Made by a program: the position numbers and the translations under genes. Source: Bolinopsis microptera (Eukaryota; Ctenophora; Tentaculata; Lobata; Bolinopsidae). Taken from it: 64,000 nucleotides of DNA. The DNA is taken from the NCBI RefSeq assembly GCF_026151205.1, contig NC_087079.1, forward strand, positions 14,570,445 to 14,634,444. Direction: 5' to 3'. The notes beneath the pieces were generated by a model that saw only the letters and a program-made list of their open reading frames with translations, did not search any database and was not told where the DNA came from. Of the stretch, positions 34,201-46,200 are shown one piece after another (the first letter of the stretch is position 1; each line of letters starts with the position of its first letter).

Positions 34201-36300
34201 GGATTGGAAGAACCAATAAGAAGACTTACTGAGGGCTATCTTTAGAAGTTCCTGCTGGTTGGCATGAATCCAAGTGTTACACTTGCTCCCCACTGATAGT
34301 GGTCTTGTAACCGGTGTGTCAGGAGTTTTTCCAGATCCAATCTGTCTTTTCTTGTTGTTCTTAGAGATCATGTCCGACGCGAAATCTGCGAGGGATTCCC
34401 GGAGGTACTCGGCTACCGTCTTAACGTTAGCGGATATTTTACCTGCAGATCATTTCATGAGCACATAATATGGACTCGGAAGTCGGAGTAGAAGGGTTTT
34501 TTATATGGCGTCAATTTTGTGATCAAACTTTGAACTTTGGGCGCATTTTACTTTGATTTCTTTTAAATCTTCTAATTTATCTGGAGGGTTGTGTGGTGGA
34601 TATTGCGATAACGAGAGAGAGCAATTTATTATTTCTGTGACCACTTAATTATTTTTGACATTATTAACTATTAAGTGAGTTGAACACGAAGATTTGTTAG
34701 AGAATACTATGAGAAGATGTTCAAGTATACGGGTACGTGTTAACTGTTCGAGTACACCGGTATATAATAAAGTATCTGGTCAAAACCTGGCACAACTTTG
34801 CGAGTTTAGAAGGTTTGAGATGTTATTTGTGCTCCCGCCTCCCTAGGGTCTCTACTTCAAAAAAAATTGGGTGGATAATTTGTTATGTGTGTTTAAACTT
34901 GTTAGTTCAGCCTTGGGGAACCACACCTATATTTCATATTAGGCGCGTACGTGAGAAATTTTTATCTCAGCTTCTGAAGGCCGAAGATACTTAGTATTGG
35001 GCTTAAAATTACCGCAATATGTAAGTCTATAATAGCACTATTAAGGTGCTGAAGCTACCCGGGACTCACTTTAGGATAAAAATGAGAAAAACTGATATTT
35101 ACTGAAATACAAACAAACAAACAAAAAAACTACCCTAGCAGCTAGGTTAAGTCAAGGTAAGCACATCGATGTATGAACGTTTACTCGACACAGTGTCCTT
35201 TGTGAGGTCATTCTGGGCTAGAATCGTTTGATTTTGGGTGCCCACTTTTATCAGTAGTTCAATCCTGGCCTAGGTGGTAAAAGTTATAAATTGCCCTCAG
35301 TCGCAAATATATGATTTGTCTATCCATCTCCGCTCCTGAAGAATGTATGACCTTCAAGATAACCACAACAGCAGAATGGCCATATTTACATACAAGCTAT
35401 GAAGCAGTATGGGGTCTATATTGCATATTTTTTGGGATATTTATGTTTAAAATATGATTTTCAAAGATATATTGGGCTTAAAAAAACATTAACAATACAA
35501 CAATTACAAACGTTCAACACTGCCGCATTTATGTAATTTCACATCTCCTGAGCTACTGCACCTCTCAAGCTACTTAAATCTGAAGTTTGATGCATCAATA
35601 CCGTCTACCAGCACCATCAGCTCATCTTAGAAATCACAAGCAACCCGCCGGGCAACTACATCTAGCAAAGTTCATTTAACTTTTAAGTACCCGTTGACTA
35701 TAATATATGCCCACTTTTATGTCAGTACAACCACAACTAGCAAAGTCCAGCTGAAGCTACTAACAGTTACCTCCAGCCATATCCTATTTTTACTTTTCCC
35801 TCCAATTCTAGCTTAGTACAAAAGTACTAATTGTGTATTGGAAGAAAATATGACCCACCACCCAACGTCACGTACGATTCTTGCAATGTGCGTTTTCATT
35901 TTATTCCAACTCGTTTCTAGTTCTGCTCATACAGATGTATATTTTTGTCTAAATTCTTGCTAAGGGGCATCCAGTCAGTACTCTCAGTGACCAGTAAATT
36001 CCACGCCTCCACAGTCGCTTGTTATCTGACAGCGAATCTTCAAGACCCGTTCATGTGAGATTTTGTGCAACACAGAGAGTCATAACGGCTACCATTTATG
36101 CTTTATTTATGAGCAGAGGGTCCCTGCTATATTATGGTAAGCAAACCCGTTGCTAACTCCCCTTAGGTCAAGGATTGAAACAAAGGCTATTATGCCATTA
36201 CGAACTTTGGACATTAAATCCTCGGTTACGTATCGACGCCACGAACTTATGAGAGCTTGCTGCTGGATCTTGGGCGTTACTTCTAAGGCAATTTGTACAT

Positions 36301-36342
<42 letters not shown>

Positions 36343-37090
36343 GGGTGACATGTCCGCATATGTCCGTCTATGTCCTATCCTTTTTGTAGTCTATGAGACA
36401 AACGGACGTGTTTTTGGGACATTAGCGGACATTAAAGGACATTAAAGGACGAACATTATGAGAATTTGTTGCACAAGATTTGGACACAATATTTTCGGCT
36501 CATAATGATCATGACAGCATGAAACATGAAAAAAAGTCGTTTCCAGAAAAACTTTTTACTTAGAAAATGTTCGGTCATTCTCGATACGTACCTCTGAAGG
36601 CAGGGCTCCCGCTTCCGAGCTCACATTGCAAAGGGGAGGCCTGCCTACCGGGATCGCATTACAAGAGGGAACCCTCGAGTCCAAAAATCGTATTATATCA
36701 AAGGGTAGGTTCGGACTTCGAAAATCGAACAAATATTTTGGCTCATAAGTCATAATGATCAGGGTATCATGAATCGTGAACAAAATTACTTTCCAGAAAA
36801 ACTTTGAAAAAATGTTGACTTAGAAAATTTTCGGTCCGAGTCATATCCTTCGATTATAGAAGTCCGCACTTACCCCTCGATACACAATTTTGGACTCAAG
36901 GCTTCCCCCTGGTAATGCGATCTCGGAAGGCAGGCCTCTCCTTCGCAACAAAAGCTCGGAATCGGGAGCTCTCGATACGGGAGGTACGTATCGAGAATGA
37001 CTCGGACCGAAAATTTTTAGTTTTTCTGAAAACCACGTTTCTCCACATTTCATGCTACCCTGTTCATTATTAGCCGAAAATATTTTTTCG

Positions 37091-37130
<40 letters not shown>

Positions 37131-40100
37131 TTGCTTCCTACACCTGCACCCCTGACTTGATCCTGAACTTTATATAACTAATACTTCGCAACTTATTCCC
37201 TCTTCTACCAGCATTGTGCTTGTTCATTCGTCAAGCCTCTCTGGCTCAACCGAATGTGAAGAGAGTCACGTAAAAATTAATCTCAATTTTCCAAAACCCG
37301 GTTCCGGTTTTAAGTTGAAATTATTTTCTATAATTTGTTTCATTATCTAGAGAAGGAAACGAAATGTCAACGATACTGGACACTGTCAAACCAATGAAGA
37401 TTCTACTTATCAGCCTATTCCTGCTTATAGGATATTGTGGTGCCCTCCCTGCCCTTGAGCGAGGTTAGTAGATCTCCAATCTCATTGATCCATTAGCACC
37501 CCAAACTCCACCTCCGTCCTCCGTAGGTATAGTACTTGGAAAAAGGTAGTCCCTTCTCAAATCCCTCCATAGAGTATTGGGGTGTAAAATTTCTCACACG
37601 CGCACAATTTCTACTGTATGCTATAGTATATAGTATATACTCGAACAAGTAAATCAGGTTCCTATACTTTATTCATTTCAGGGTGGATCAATATTCCACA
37701 GAAGGACTACACGAAGTACCCGATGGAGCTACACCAAACCCTTGAATTCAAAACTGCCGGTCACAATGATACTGGACGCATCGTACACATCTTCAACTTC
37801 ACTGGAGAATCCTCTACAAAAACGAGACTTGGGATAAAGCTATCGGACCCGGACACAAACAAGTGGAGCTACGTCATAACTGAATGTATGCCTGATAATT
37901 TCAATAGCCAGTTCCTGAACAGTGTTCCGGATGAGGAGGTAAAAGTTTGGAAAGTCAAGCTCTCCTACACCCATCTCAGGATCCTTTGCAACGGAGTGGA
38001 AGTCCTGGATTTCAACTACGCTACTGATACACAGCCTGATTTTCCGGAATGCAACGAGGCATGGTCGAGGAAATTGGAATATTTTACCTTTTTTCAGGAG
38101 TATTGGAGTTTACTCCAGATGAAATATCTTAAAACCAGTAAGTATAATTACATGAAGCGCGCACATGCGGCCATGCCATTTGTGATAACAGACTGGGTCC
38201 TATCGAACATGTCGTTCCTAACGCGCAGTGACTGCCAATCCCGCGAAAATAAACTTGTTTATTGGCCCTCTTAACTCAGATATCGTGTACAACCTTAAAA
38301 TCTTGGAGACCAGACACAATAGTCATGCATATAATGATTTTGATTTAACTATGCCAAATTCAGTATAATAACATAATAATAATGAATATTTTTGCAAGTT
38401 GATAGGTTGAATTTACCTTTGACAACAACTCGTTGTTTGTTGGGTTCCACTTTGAGGATCAGACCAGGGTATCTCTCAGTAAAACTCCCTAGCATCGTCA
38501 ATGATTCCTGGGAGTTGTTTAACCAATCAGATACGTGTTTTTAGACTCCTAATAATTTCAATACATATAACCCAGAAACTGGAACTACATACCAAATCAT
38601 AATACTTACCCTATAAACGCGAACTAAAAAGCCTTATTTTTTAAATAAGAGATAAAAAGGAGAAAATGTAATACACAGGGGGGGGGGTCAGTATACATAC
38701 GTTGGGTCTTATAACGTAGACATGCTTCATATTTGAGACCTGTAACTTTGCAGATTGTATACTGGAATACTGGAACTTCTCATTCGAGGAGTCCCTCGCT
38801 AAAATTTGAAAATTCGATTTTTAGAAGCCACACCCAACCAACATTAGATTGCTCATACTCGTGTTTGCGAACATGCTAGAAACTCCATTTTAACATATTA
38901 TTGTGATATTCACTTCACATCATATTGTTTTACTATGGTATTGGTATCTGCCAAAACCAATATGGCTCATGTAAGGGGCCTGGAAATTGTGTCCCATTCG
39001 GCCCTACATCCCAAGTTGACTTTCGGCCTCCACTCCTTAAAAACTTACCTTAGTGGAGGCAAATGGTCAACAAGTAGCGATGTTAGAGTTAAGTGTGCTC
39101 AAATCCTGGCCTCCTTTCACACCATAGGAGGACTCTCGTATTGTGAGTTGAATTCCGAAGGGGGCACCATTGGGGGGGGGGGGGGGGCACCATTGGTTTT
39201 GACAGGTTGCATATTTAAAAATACAATTTTTTTAAAACATATTGTGATAGGTCATTATATGTGGAATATGATTTGAAAATATTATGCGAAACAGATTTAA
39301 ATTGGACAGTACGGTCTAACGTATACAATTTCATGTTTAAAAAACTTTCTTGTCACCATACCGGTCTGAAAAATAACGAATAGCACGGAAAAAACTTGTG
39401 AATGAAATAAAGGAGAGCGTTATTTTATCAGAAATATCAAAGTCTGGGTTGCTCAAGATCAAGTCCATAATGATAAACTCTCATAATAGACTCTATGTTT
39501 ATTTTAGATATTTGTGTGTAGACTGTAGAAGGAATTTTTAACTGATGATTTGATTTGAAACTTTTACAAAATAGCAAGTATACAAATGTACAGCAATTCG
39601 AACAAACATATAAAATGGGCCGAAATGTATAAATGCTAAAAAGCGTGGGTCAGTGAAACAAGTACAGAGGACAACTTTCAGAACAAGAGTTTTTGGCCGC
39701 CCAAAGTCTCAATAACATCACCTCCACCTAGTAATATAATAACCAGTTATGCCAAGATCTGTACTGATAAAGGGTTATTGTGTGTAATTTTATGCGTGTT
39801 TTCTGTTTAGTGTTGTCAATTAGATAGTCAGGTACGAAAGTAAGTAATTAAGGCTTAGTTAAGGTAGATATTTATTCTTAATAAATATGGTATTTTTATA
39901 TGATATTTATATTTTAAGCTATGACCACCTTTCTAGTCATAACAATCATGCTTAGCTTGCCTTAGTCACAGCAATGGTTCAACTCATAGTTGCACCTATG
40001 TAATTACTATAGCCAGTTTACTGGTCATCTGGTGTTTTGGTGTCCCTTATTTTGTTTCCACTTGGTCATGTGTCAAGGCATTTTTATGGGTTTTCCGGCG

Positions 40101-42666
40101 AATTTTAATTTTATTTCTGATAAAATGATGTACATTTTTGTAACAATTTAAAAGTTTATTGATTAAAAAAATAGGGTACTCAGACACTGAAATAAGCCCC
40201 CAATAGAGTACTCAGACACTGAAATAAGCCCCCAATAGAGTACTCAGACACTGAAATAAGCCCCCAATAGAGTACTCAGACACTGAAATAAGCCCCAATA
40301 GAGTACTCAGACACTGAAATAAGCCCCAAATAGAGTACTCAGACACTGAAATAAGCCCCAAATAGAGTACTCAGACACTGAAATAAGCCCCCAATAGAGT
40401 ACTCAGACACTGAAATAAGCCCCCAATAGAGTACTCGGACACTGAAATAAGCCCCAAATAGGATACTCAGACACTGAAATAAGCCCCAACAGTTGTATAC
40501 TGACTTTTGAAAATGAGGATAAAAGGAAGCTGCCAAAATATGTACGAACTTTCTTTGCACCCAGATGTCTATGACAAACCTTTTTGGTGACGTATTTCTC
40601 GAGAATGTCAGTGCTGTACGTGACAATCTCGACAACTTCCTGACAGTTCTGCTTTACGTCCCTCTTTCGAGCTTCGTTCTTCTCTTCGTTATTCTCGTCA
40701 ACGAGTTTTAATACTTCCTTGATTGCGAGATCATTCTGCGTCTTAGTACCTGGTAGCGAGCTTTTTTAGAGTCTGAACACAGAAAATCGTATAATATAAA
40801 CAAAGTTCTATATATCTATTATGTGCACATTCCTTAGGCTGCGTGTTTTGAATTCAATCTATAATAACAAATCTACAACTACTTAAAATGATAAATTTCT
40901 CACCAGTAGACGTGAATCCAGTGAGGCCGTTCTTCATTTTGCCAAGTGAGATTTTAGCGCCGCTCACTTCCTCGATGTGCTTTAGAGTACGACCCTCTGA
41001 TCCGTTCATAACGTTGAAGTACTCTGAGCTCAGAGGAATGATCTCGGTTACCACCGGATCTACCTTCACTTCACCTGATGTATAGAGAGTTTGTCTCGCG
41101 GGAATGTGGCCTGTTTTGTTCTAATAATCGAGCCATAGTTGGCGAATATTTTTGAAACTTCTGATTGTTATTTTCGTATATCTTATGACAAAAAAACTTT
41201 TAATTATAACAATTATTCGAAGTCTTCATATTACGTGACGTGAACGTAAATAACGAAATAAAAAGTAAAGTCTACTTGCAGGCGTTCCACAACTAGGGTC
41301 CCCAAGTAAGTTACCTGATGTTGAACCTTTTGCGGAGGCAACATCAGCCCAGTTTAGGGGGGTAGTGGAGTTGGAGCCACTGTTCACACGGAGGCGCTGC
41401 ACCTTGGAGGATGTATCCTAAAGCTCGTTAGAAAACTATTATGTGCATTATATTGAGGTTCTCAACTCTTAAACCAGCTATAGCAAGCTGTCTAACTTTC
41501 GATTGACTAAACTGGACAGTTACATGTTTAGAAAAACATATTTTTTTTCCAAAATAAGCTAATTCTCAGTGATCAACAAATACCTCGATCTCACAATCTT
41601 TTGCCACCTTCTTAACAATCTTTATCAACTGACTCTGCGCTTTGTCTAAGGTCAGCGTGCTCTGTACCAAATTCTTGGGTCTCGGCTCCTTCACTATCTC
41701 GTTATACAACCACAACCAGCTAATGTTTACAGAAGGGAAGTAGTCTACTAGAACTTGATTTATAATACGGTCGTATATTATCTCCTTTCCTTTGCCTTTC
41801 TTTATAACAAAGTCGAGAAGTGCGTGCATTTGGATGTTGTAGGAGTTTATCTTTTCATGGATTATTGTCTGAAATTAGTTGAATATTTGTGAGGCACATC
41901 ATTAGACTTAGCAGTAAGCTATATTAAGGAGTTTAAGTAAGGAGTACACTTGCATCCAAAGATAAATTCAATAGGACTTACAGGAAATATCAGTAATTCC
42001 AAGGAAGGGGTTGTACCTGGAGGCAGTATGAGCTGACGAAGTGAGCTGAGTTGGTTTCAGTCATCTTAGATGTAAACTTTTTGAAATCCGGCCATCTCGA
42101 GGCTATGGGTGCGCCAAATAAGTAAGCCATGAAAAGGAAGTATGATCTGGCTTTGTGTGCATGTCTGGAAAGGTGGAGAAAATAATCAGAAAGGGAATGA
42201 AGTCTTAAAACTAGATCTACAAAACGGTTCAACTAAGCTAAGGGTCAGTAAATACTTACTGCAGGTTCAAACTTTTATTTAAAACTGAATTCCACAATTG
42301 CAATATTGATGATTGTCTTAGAAAAGAATGATACGATTGCTATTATAGCTCAAACCTGGAAAATGTAAACGTTTTATTGGTTTGATCATAGTCTACGAGA
42401 GGAATTTCAGACACAGCTTGAATAAACTTTTTCAATACTAGCGACTCCGCCGACCGATCTTGCTGGAAAATTAAATTGTAACCATTAAGTCAAATAATTT
42501 CATGTATTTGAAAGACATGGATTAGCTGAGCACATTATTCTTCGCCAAGATTAAACGACAAACGTACTTTTTTAACGAGCCTGAAAAGTTCCTCATCACC
42601 AAGAGAGCCACCAGGCGCTTGTATTATCCTCTTCAAAGCATTAGTCTTTACTTTACTGTTCGCCAT
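31299..42666 (-). CDS. KH-domain protein fused to a degenerate eIF4A/DEAD-box-like region, 18 exons
   Basis: Exons on the minus strand: 42666-42568, 42462-42356, 42164-42017, 41868-41584, 41417-41315, 41074-40904, 40749-40580, 38507-38417, 34442-34230, 34054-33936, 33714-33551, 33339-33213, 32970-32856, 32720-32542, about 32495-32408, 32357-32266, 31891-31679, 31355-31299. They join in phase to 846 residues. An alpha-helical N-terminus precedes a KH-like domain with GSEG at about 257-330, then further KH-like segments (VVVKGKISANVKTVAEYLRE; ILTISGKLQNVEQTDREVL). After a Pro/Lys linker, residues 600-846 follow eIF4A: a Q-motif-like MDLKSTLVEGIHQFGLEKPS, then GEDVC where Walker A should be, STPQL for the TPGR motif, and KVLVYTDL near motif V. 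No DEAD box was found. It is probably a non-catalytic RNA-binding helicase relative. The 46-base intron before exon 15 is suspiciously short. Confidence 0.7.
34443..37363. other. Large intron of the KH/DEAD-like gene (part), mostly unannotated
   Basis: AT-rich intronic DNA. Apart from the foldback element at 36303-37130 I see no exon or recognisable repeat family here. Confidence 0.45.
36303..37130. mobile_element. 828-bp foldback element bounded by 39 G and 39 C
   Basis: It begins with a run of 39 G (36303-36341) and ends with a run of 39 C (37092-37130). Inside, about 36545-36725 is the imperfect reverse complement of about 36845-37030; shared words include TTCTCGATACGTACCTC and GAGGCCTGCCT. 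The left part also has iterated GGACATTAAA. I saw no clear target duplication. There is no coding region. Confidence 0.75.
37364..38274 (+). CDS. Secreted protein of unknown family, nested in an intron
   Basis: Exon 1 is 37364-37463 and exon 2 starts at 37682. Read to the first stop at 38274 it has 230 residues. A signal peptide follows either start: the internal ATG at 37394 gives MKILLISLFLLIGYCGALP directly. The rest looks like a beta-rich domain with LEFKTAGHNDTGRIVHIFNF, LGIKLSDPDTNKWSY, VWKVKLSYTHLRILCNGVEV and a CNEAW..KLEYFTF end. I have the impression of an unnamed secreted invertebrate domain but recognise no family. A strong donor at 38138 (GTAAGT) means exon 2 may end at 38137 and the tail to 38274 may be intronic; AATAAA near 38247 fits an end here. 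The whole gene lies in an intron of the KH/DEAD-like gene, on the opposite strand. Confidence 0.65.
38675..39190. mobile_element. Possible decayed mariner-type remnant with poly-G runs
   Basis: CAGGG, a G run (38678-38687), then TCAGTATACATACGTTGG recalls the terminal repeat of the MITE at 6717-7483. A frame at 38935-39160 contains LHSLKTYLSGGKWSTSSDVR, which faintly resembles the end of mariner transposases. A second poly-G run (39172-39187) sits between two copies of GGGCACCATTGG. Weak evidence. Confidence 0.35.
39191..40165. other. Intronic DNA, nothing recognised
   Basis: Part of the intron between exons 7 and 8 of the KH/DEAD-like gene. No exon, repeat family or RNA gene recognised. Confidence 0.4.
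40170..40495. repeat. 31/32-bp tandem array, about ten copies
   Basis: The unit contains AGTACTCAGACACTGAAATA and then AGCCCCCAATAG or AGCCCCAAATAG. It lies in the intron next to exon 7 of the KH/DEAD-like gene, ending about 85 bp from the exon. Copies differ by one or two bases. Confidence 0.92.
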
Positions 42667-43212
42667 ACGGCACTGGACTTTATAGGTACATGCTTTTTCT
42701 AGATGATATTAAAGCGTTAACAATTAACATTCCCACTAACGTCTTCAATTATGTATCCTACTACATAACTTTCAGTGTAACACAAGAAGAAAATTAAACA
42801 TATTGCCAACTACCAAATCGTTGTGGGATATGTTTGTGAATGCAATTCTATATGACACAAATAAGGATCTGACCCTCGGGGTACAGGTAAGATATCCACA
42901 ATAGCGTTTAAAATATCTATGAATCAATGACATCAAAAATCCTCTCAAATCAAAACACCTTGTTGATTAAAACAGCTCATATTATAATTTAAAACAGCTC
43001 TAAAATCAAAAGTTTCTTAGATCAACAGTCAAAGCACCTGTTAAATTTAAACACCTCAAATATCAAAACACCTCGTAGGTTTCACCCCAAGTTAAAGCTG
43101 TCAAATATAATACTGAATAACTTAAAAATAAAAAGTGGTATAACAAATAGTATAAATGAAAAGGTAATAAGTTAGAGACCTAAATAACTTGTGTACTATG
43201 TTTGTACAGATG
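42667..43212. other. Spacer between the KH/DEAD-like gene and BDP1
   Basis: 546 bp between the start codon of one minus-strand gene and the stop codon of the next. It should contain the promoter of the KH/DEAD-like gene and the BDP1 3' end. Around 42955-43080 a loosely repeated 'ATCAAAACACCTC' phrase occurs several times. Confidence 0.45.
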
Positions 43213-46200
43213 CTACAATACGAGTTTTCGGTCCAAACTTTCATCTCGGACCAAAATCATATCTTCAATAACTAACGGCCGTGATTGCCTTTTACGTGCA
43301 GGCTTCTTTTTACTGTCAGGGGAATAATCATCGTCAGAATCGGATAAAACACTGGCTTTTCGGCTTTGCGATTTTCTCTTTAAATCGTTCAAACGTGCCA
43401 TTTTAGTAGCAAGAGTTTCTTTCTTGGAAACTCGTTTAACAGGCTTTGGTTTTGGTTTGGGGGGCAAAGGCTCTTCTTTTTCCAATAACTCGTCGTCTAA
43501 TCTCATAGAGTAACTCAGTGCCATGTCAATCTTAGCGAGTCTGGTCTTTTCTTCGCGTTTGAATTTTCGTTTCAACTGATCTCGAGTGTACTCTGGCATT
43601 ATCTTTTCCATCAGATCAAAGTCAGTTCCAACTTTTCTCAAAGCTAAATAAAACCTGCTATTCTCCTTCTCGGTCCACTGAACAGATTTACGTTGTTTTC
43701 TTCTGGAATATGAATTGATGGAGACTTTATGATCCTCGTATTTACCGTACGATATCTCGGCGTCATCTTCCTCCACCGTTTCCTGGATTTCTCCAGTTTC
43801 AGACTTCATCTTAACTTCCAGACTTGTTTCGTTAACTACGATCTTACCAGTTACTGCGTCAACTTGAACCTCGATCGGGGGCAACTCCTCCTCATCTATG
43901 TCGTTTTCAGTGAGGTTTTCTCCGTTGGCTTTCGCTTCTTCAATAAGTTGCTGGATTCGGTCTTTCCGTGTTTGTTCTTTAGCTATGTTCATTTCTTTAT
44001 CTCGCTTCTCTTTTTCTTGAATTTCTTTCCATACTCTGAAAATATTCATTGAAAATTACGGTTCATTAAAAGCGTGTGGACTCTCGAGGCCGTTGAGATC
44101 GATATAAAAAGGGGTTCCGAACGCAGGTGGAGAATAACAGAAAGAACTTACTTGGTGAGCGGATTATCTGGATCTTTGGGGGTTCGTAGTTTGATAATAT
44201 CAGAAATTGTCATAACTGATTTATCGATGTGTACTGGATGCTGAAAGAAGAAAATTTAGTCCCCAAGGCAGTGATTTTCGCATCCAGCTTCTTAGAGGTG
44301 ATATGACACAGACTGGCCCGACATTAGCGTCTATTAATTGGCGATGTTAACGTCTATTTAGTACAGTCAGTTATGCACATTTATCTGCACGGTTTGATAG
44401 AGTTTTTTCCTGAAGCACAGGCCTTCATTAAGGTATAAATAACTCAATTTCACTCGGAGACAACTTTTTTAGCTTGGGCATAATCCTACAGGACGCTTTG
44501 AAGTTGAGTCACCGAATCGCGACTGACCCGCACTTAAAATGTGCCTAACTCGGCTTCTAATTGACCAATTGAAATGAGTGAACACGTCAAAATGACCGGA
44601 ATGATCACATTAATAGGGGCGAATCAAGGTTTTAAGGTCCCAAACCCTTTGGTTTTTGAGTTATAAGACAAAAACAGTGTAGCGAAGCCAAAAAATCAGG
44701 ATTTTGAAACTTTATTTATCGAGGGTTTTAGAAGATCATCAACCCCACCAAAATGACCGGAATGAGCATATTAGTGTAGGCGAATGAAGGTTTCAAGGGC
44801 CTAAACCCTTTATTTTTTGAGTTATACACTTAAAACTCTGACGCGAAATCACAAAATTTGCCGTGATAAGTATCTTTAAGGATAATAATTAAGTCTGTTA
44901 ATATATAACCTCCTTGTATCGATACAGATCAAAATATGTTGTTAAGATGATCTTGAAAAAACGTTGTTAGAATGATCTTTAACAGGATCAAGCCTGCTAT
45001 GGAAGAGATCCTAATAATCGATCAGAATGGATTCAGGGAGAGTAAATCAACCACTGTCAAGGATCTGACAGCGGTAATCGTCTTCATTGAAAACCGTATA
45101 CATATATATTAACCTTGTATGTGATACAGATCAAACATTGTTATCATATATATCCTGAAACTAAGTCTACTAAATGATGGAAACATTATTGTAAATTTTT
45201 TTAAACAATTATGATAACTATTATGATAAGATTTCTTCGACTATATCAGGCTTTCAAATCAAATTTATGGTTTACCCTTCTCACAGGATTGTGTGTAATA
45301 ACAAAATTCTGATCATTTAACCATTCCGGTATGCACTCCTCATAACGTGCAATGATAGGCTGCTTTTTGATAAAGGAAACTCTCCCAAATTACTAGGTGA
45401 AAATCCGAAAACAAACTTCATTTACTGACAAGACATCAGTTTGCCCTATTAACTTTTAACCCAATTCCTATTGAAAGGTATTAAATACGTAGTGAAGTGA
45501 TTGTGACTCACTAGACTGTTTCTGCTCATGCTGGGAGAGAAAAATACCAAGACTTTATTCTTGGATCAAAAGAGGTCATTCAGACTAAAAAAGCCTTAAA
45601 AGGAACAATCTTATGATCATGAGAAAGTGGTAAGAAGCTGCGTTGAGGTCATCATTGGATATAAAGAATAGCCTAGCATAACTAACTTAAATCAGACCAG
45701 TCACCAGCATGTGACGTTAGAAGTGAAGCGAGACAGTTCTTCTTTCATAAATTCACGAACATTCCAAAATGTTTGGTCGACAGAGAAGGAGGTTCTTACC
45801 ACAATGATAAGACTCTTCTTTTGAAAGTCGATGCTCCTGACTCAACCCAAGTGCCTCGGCCTCATTGAGTATTGTCAAAAGCTGATAGCCAAGTCGTTGA
45901 TGTTTCTGTTGTTTTGAGAAATAAACTGCAGTCATCAAGACTACGGAATAAACCATTGATTTAGCAGAGCACGTACTTACTACTCAGCCGCCAGGAAGAA
46001 AAGCTTTCTTTTAACGAGCAAGGAGGCTGGATATCGTTTCTGACACCTATCTGCACTCTGCAGCATTAAGAACAGAACTCGTGAGGCAAGTGGTATAGAA
46101 GGTACAGTCAATTTTAATGAAGAAGACCATATGCCAGAGATATCGAAAATAAATGAACAAAACTAATCGAAATCCTGCCAATCCTTTATATTTTTGGCAA

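Noticed and set aside
40339-40635. Minus-strand ORF with repeated YWGLISVSEYS-like units
   Set aside because: It is the 31/32-bp intronic tandem array read in one frame and run into exon 7.
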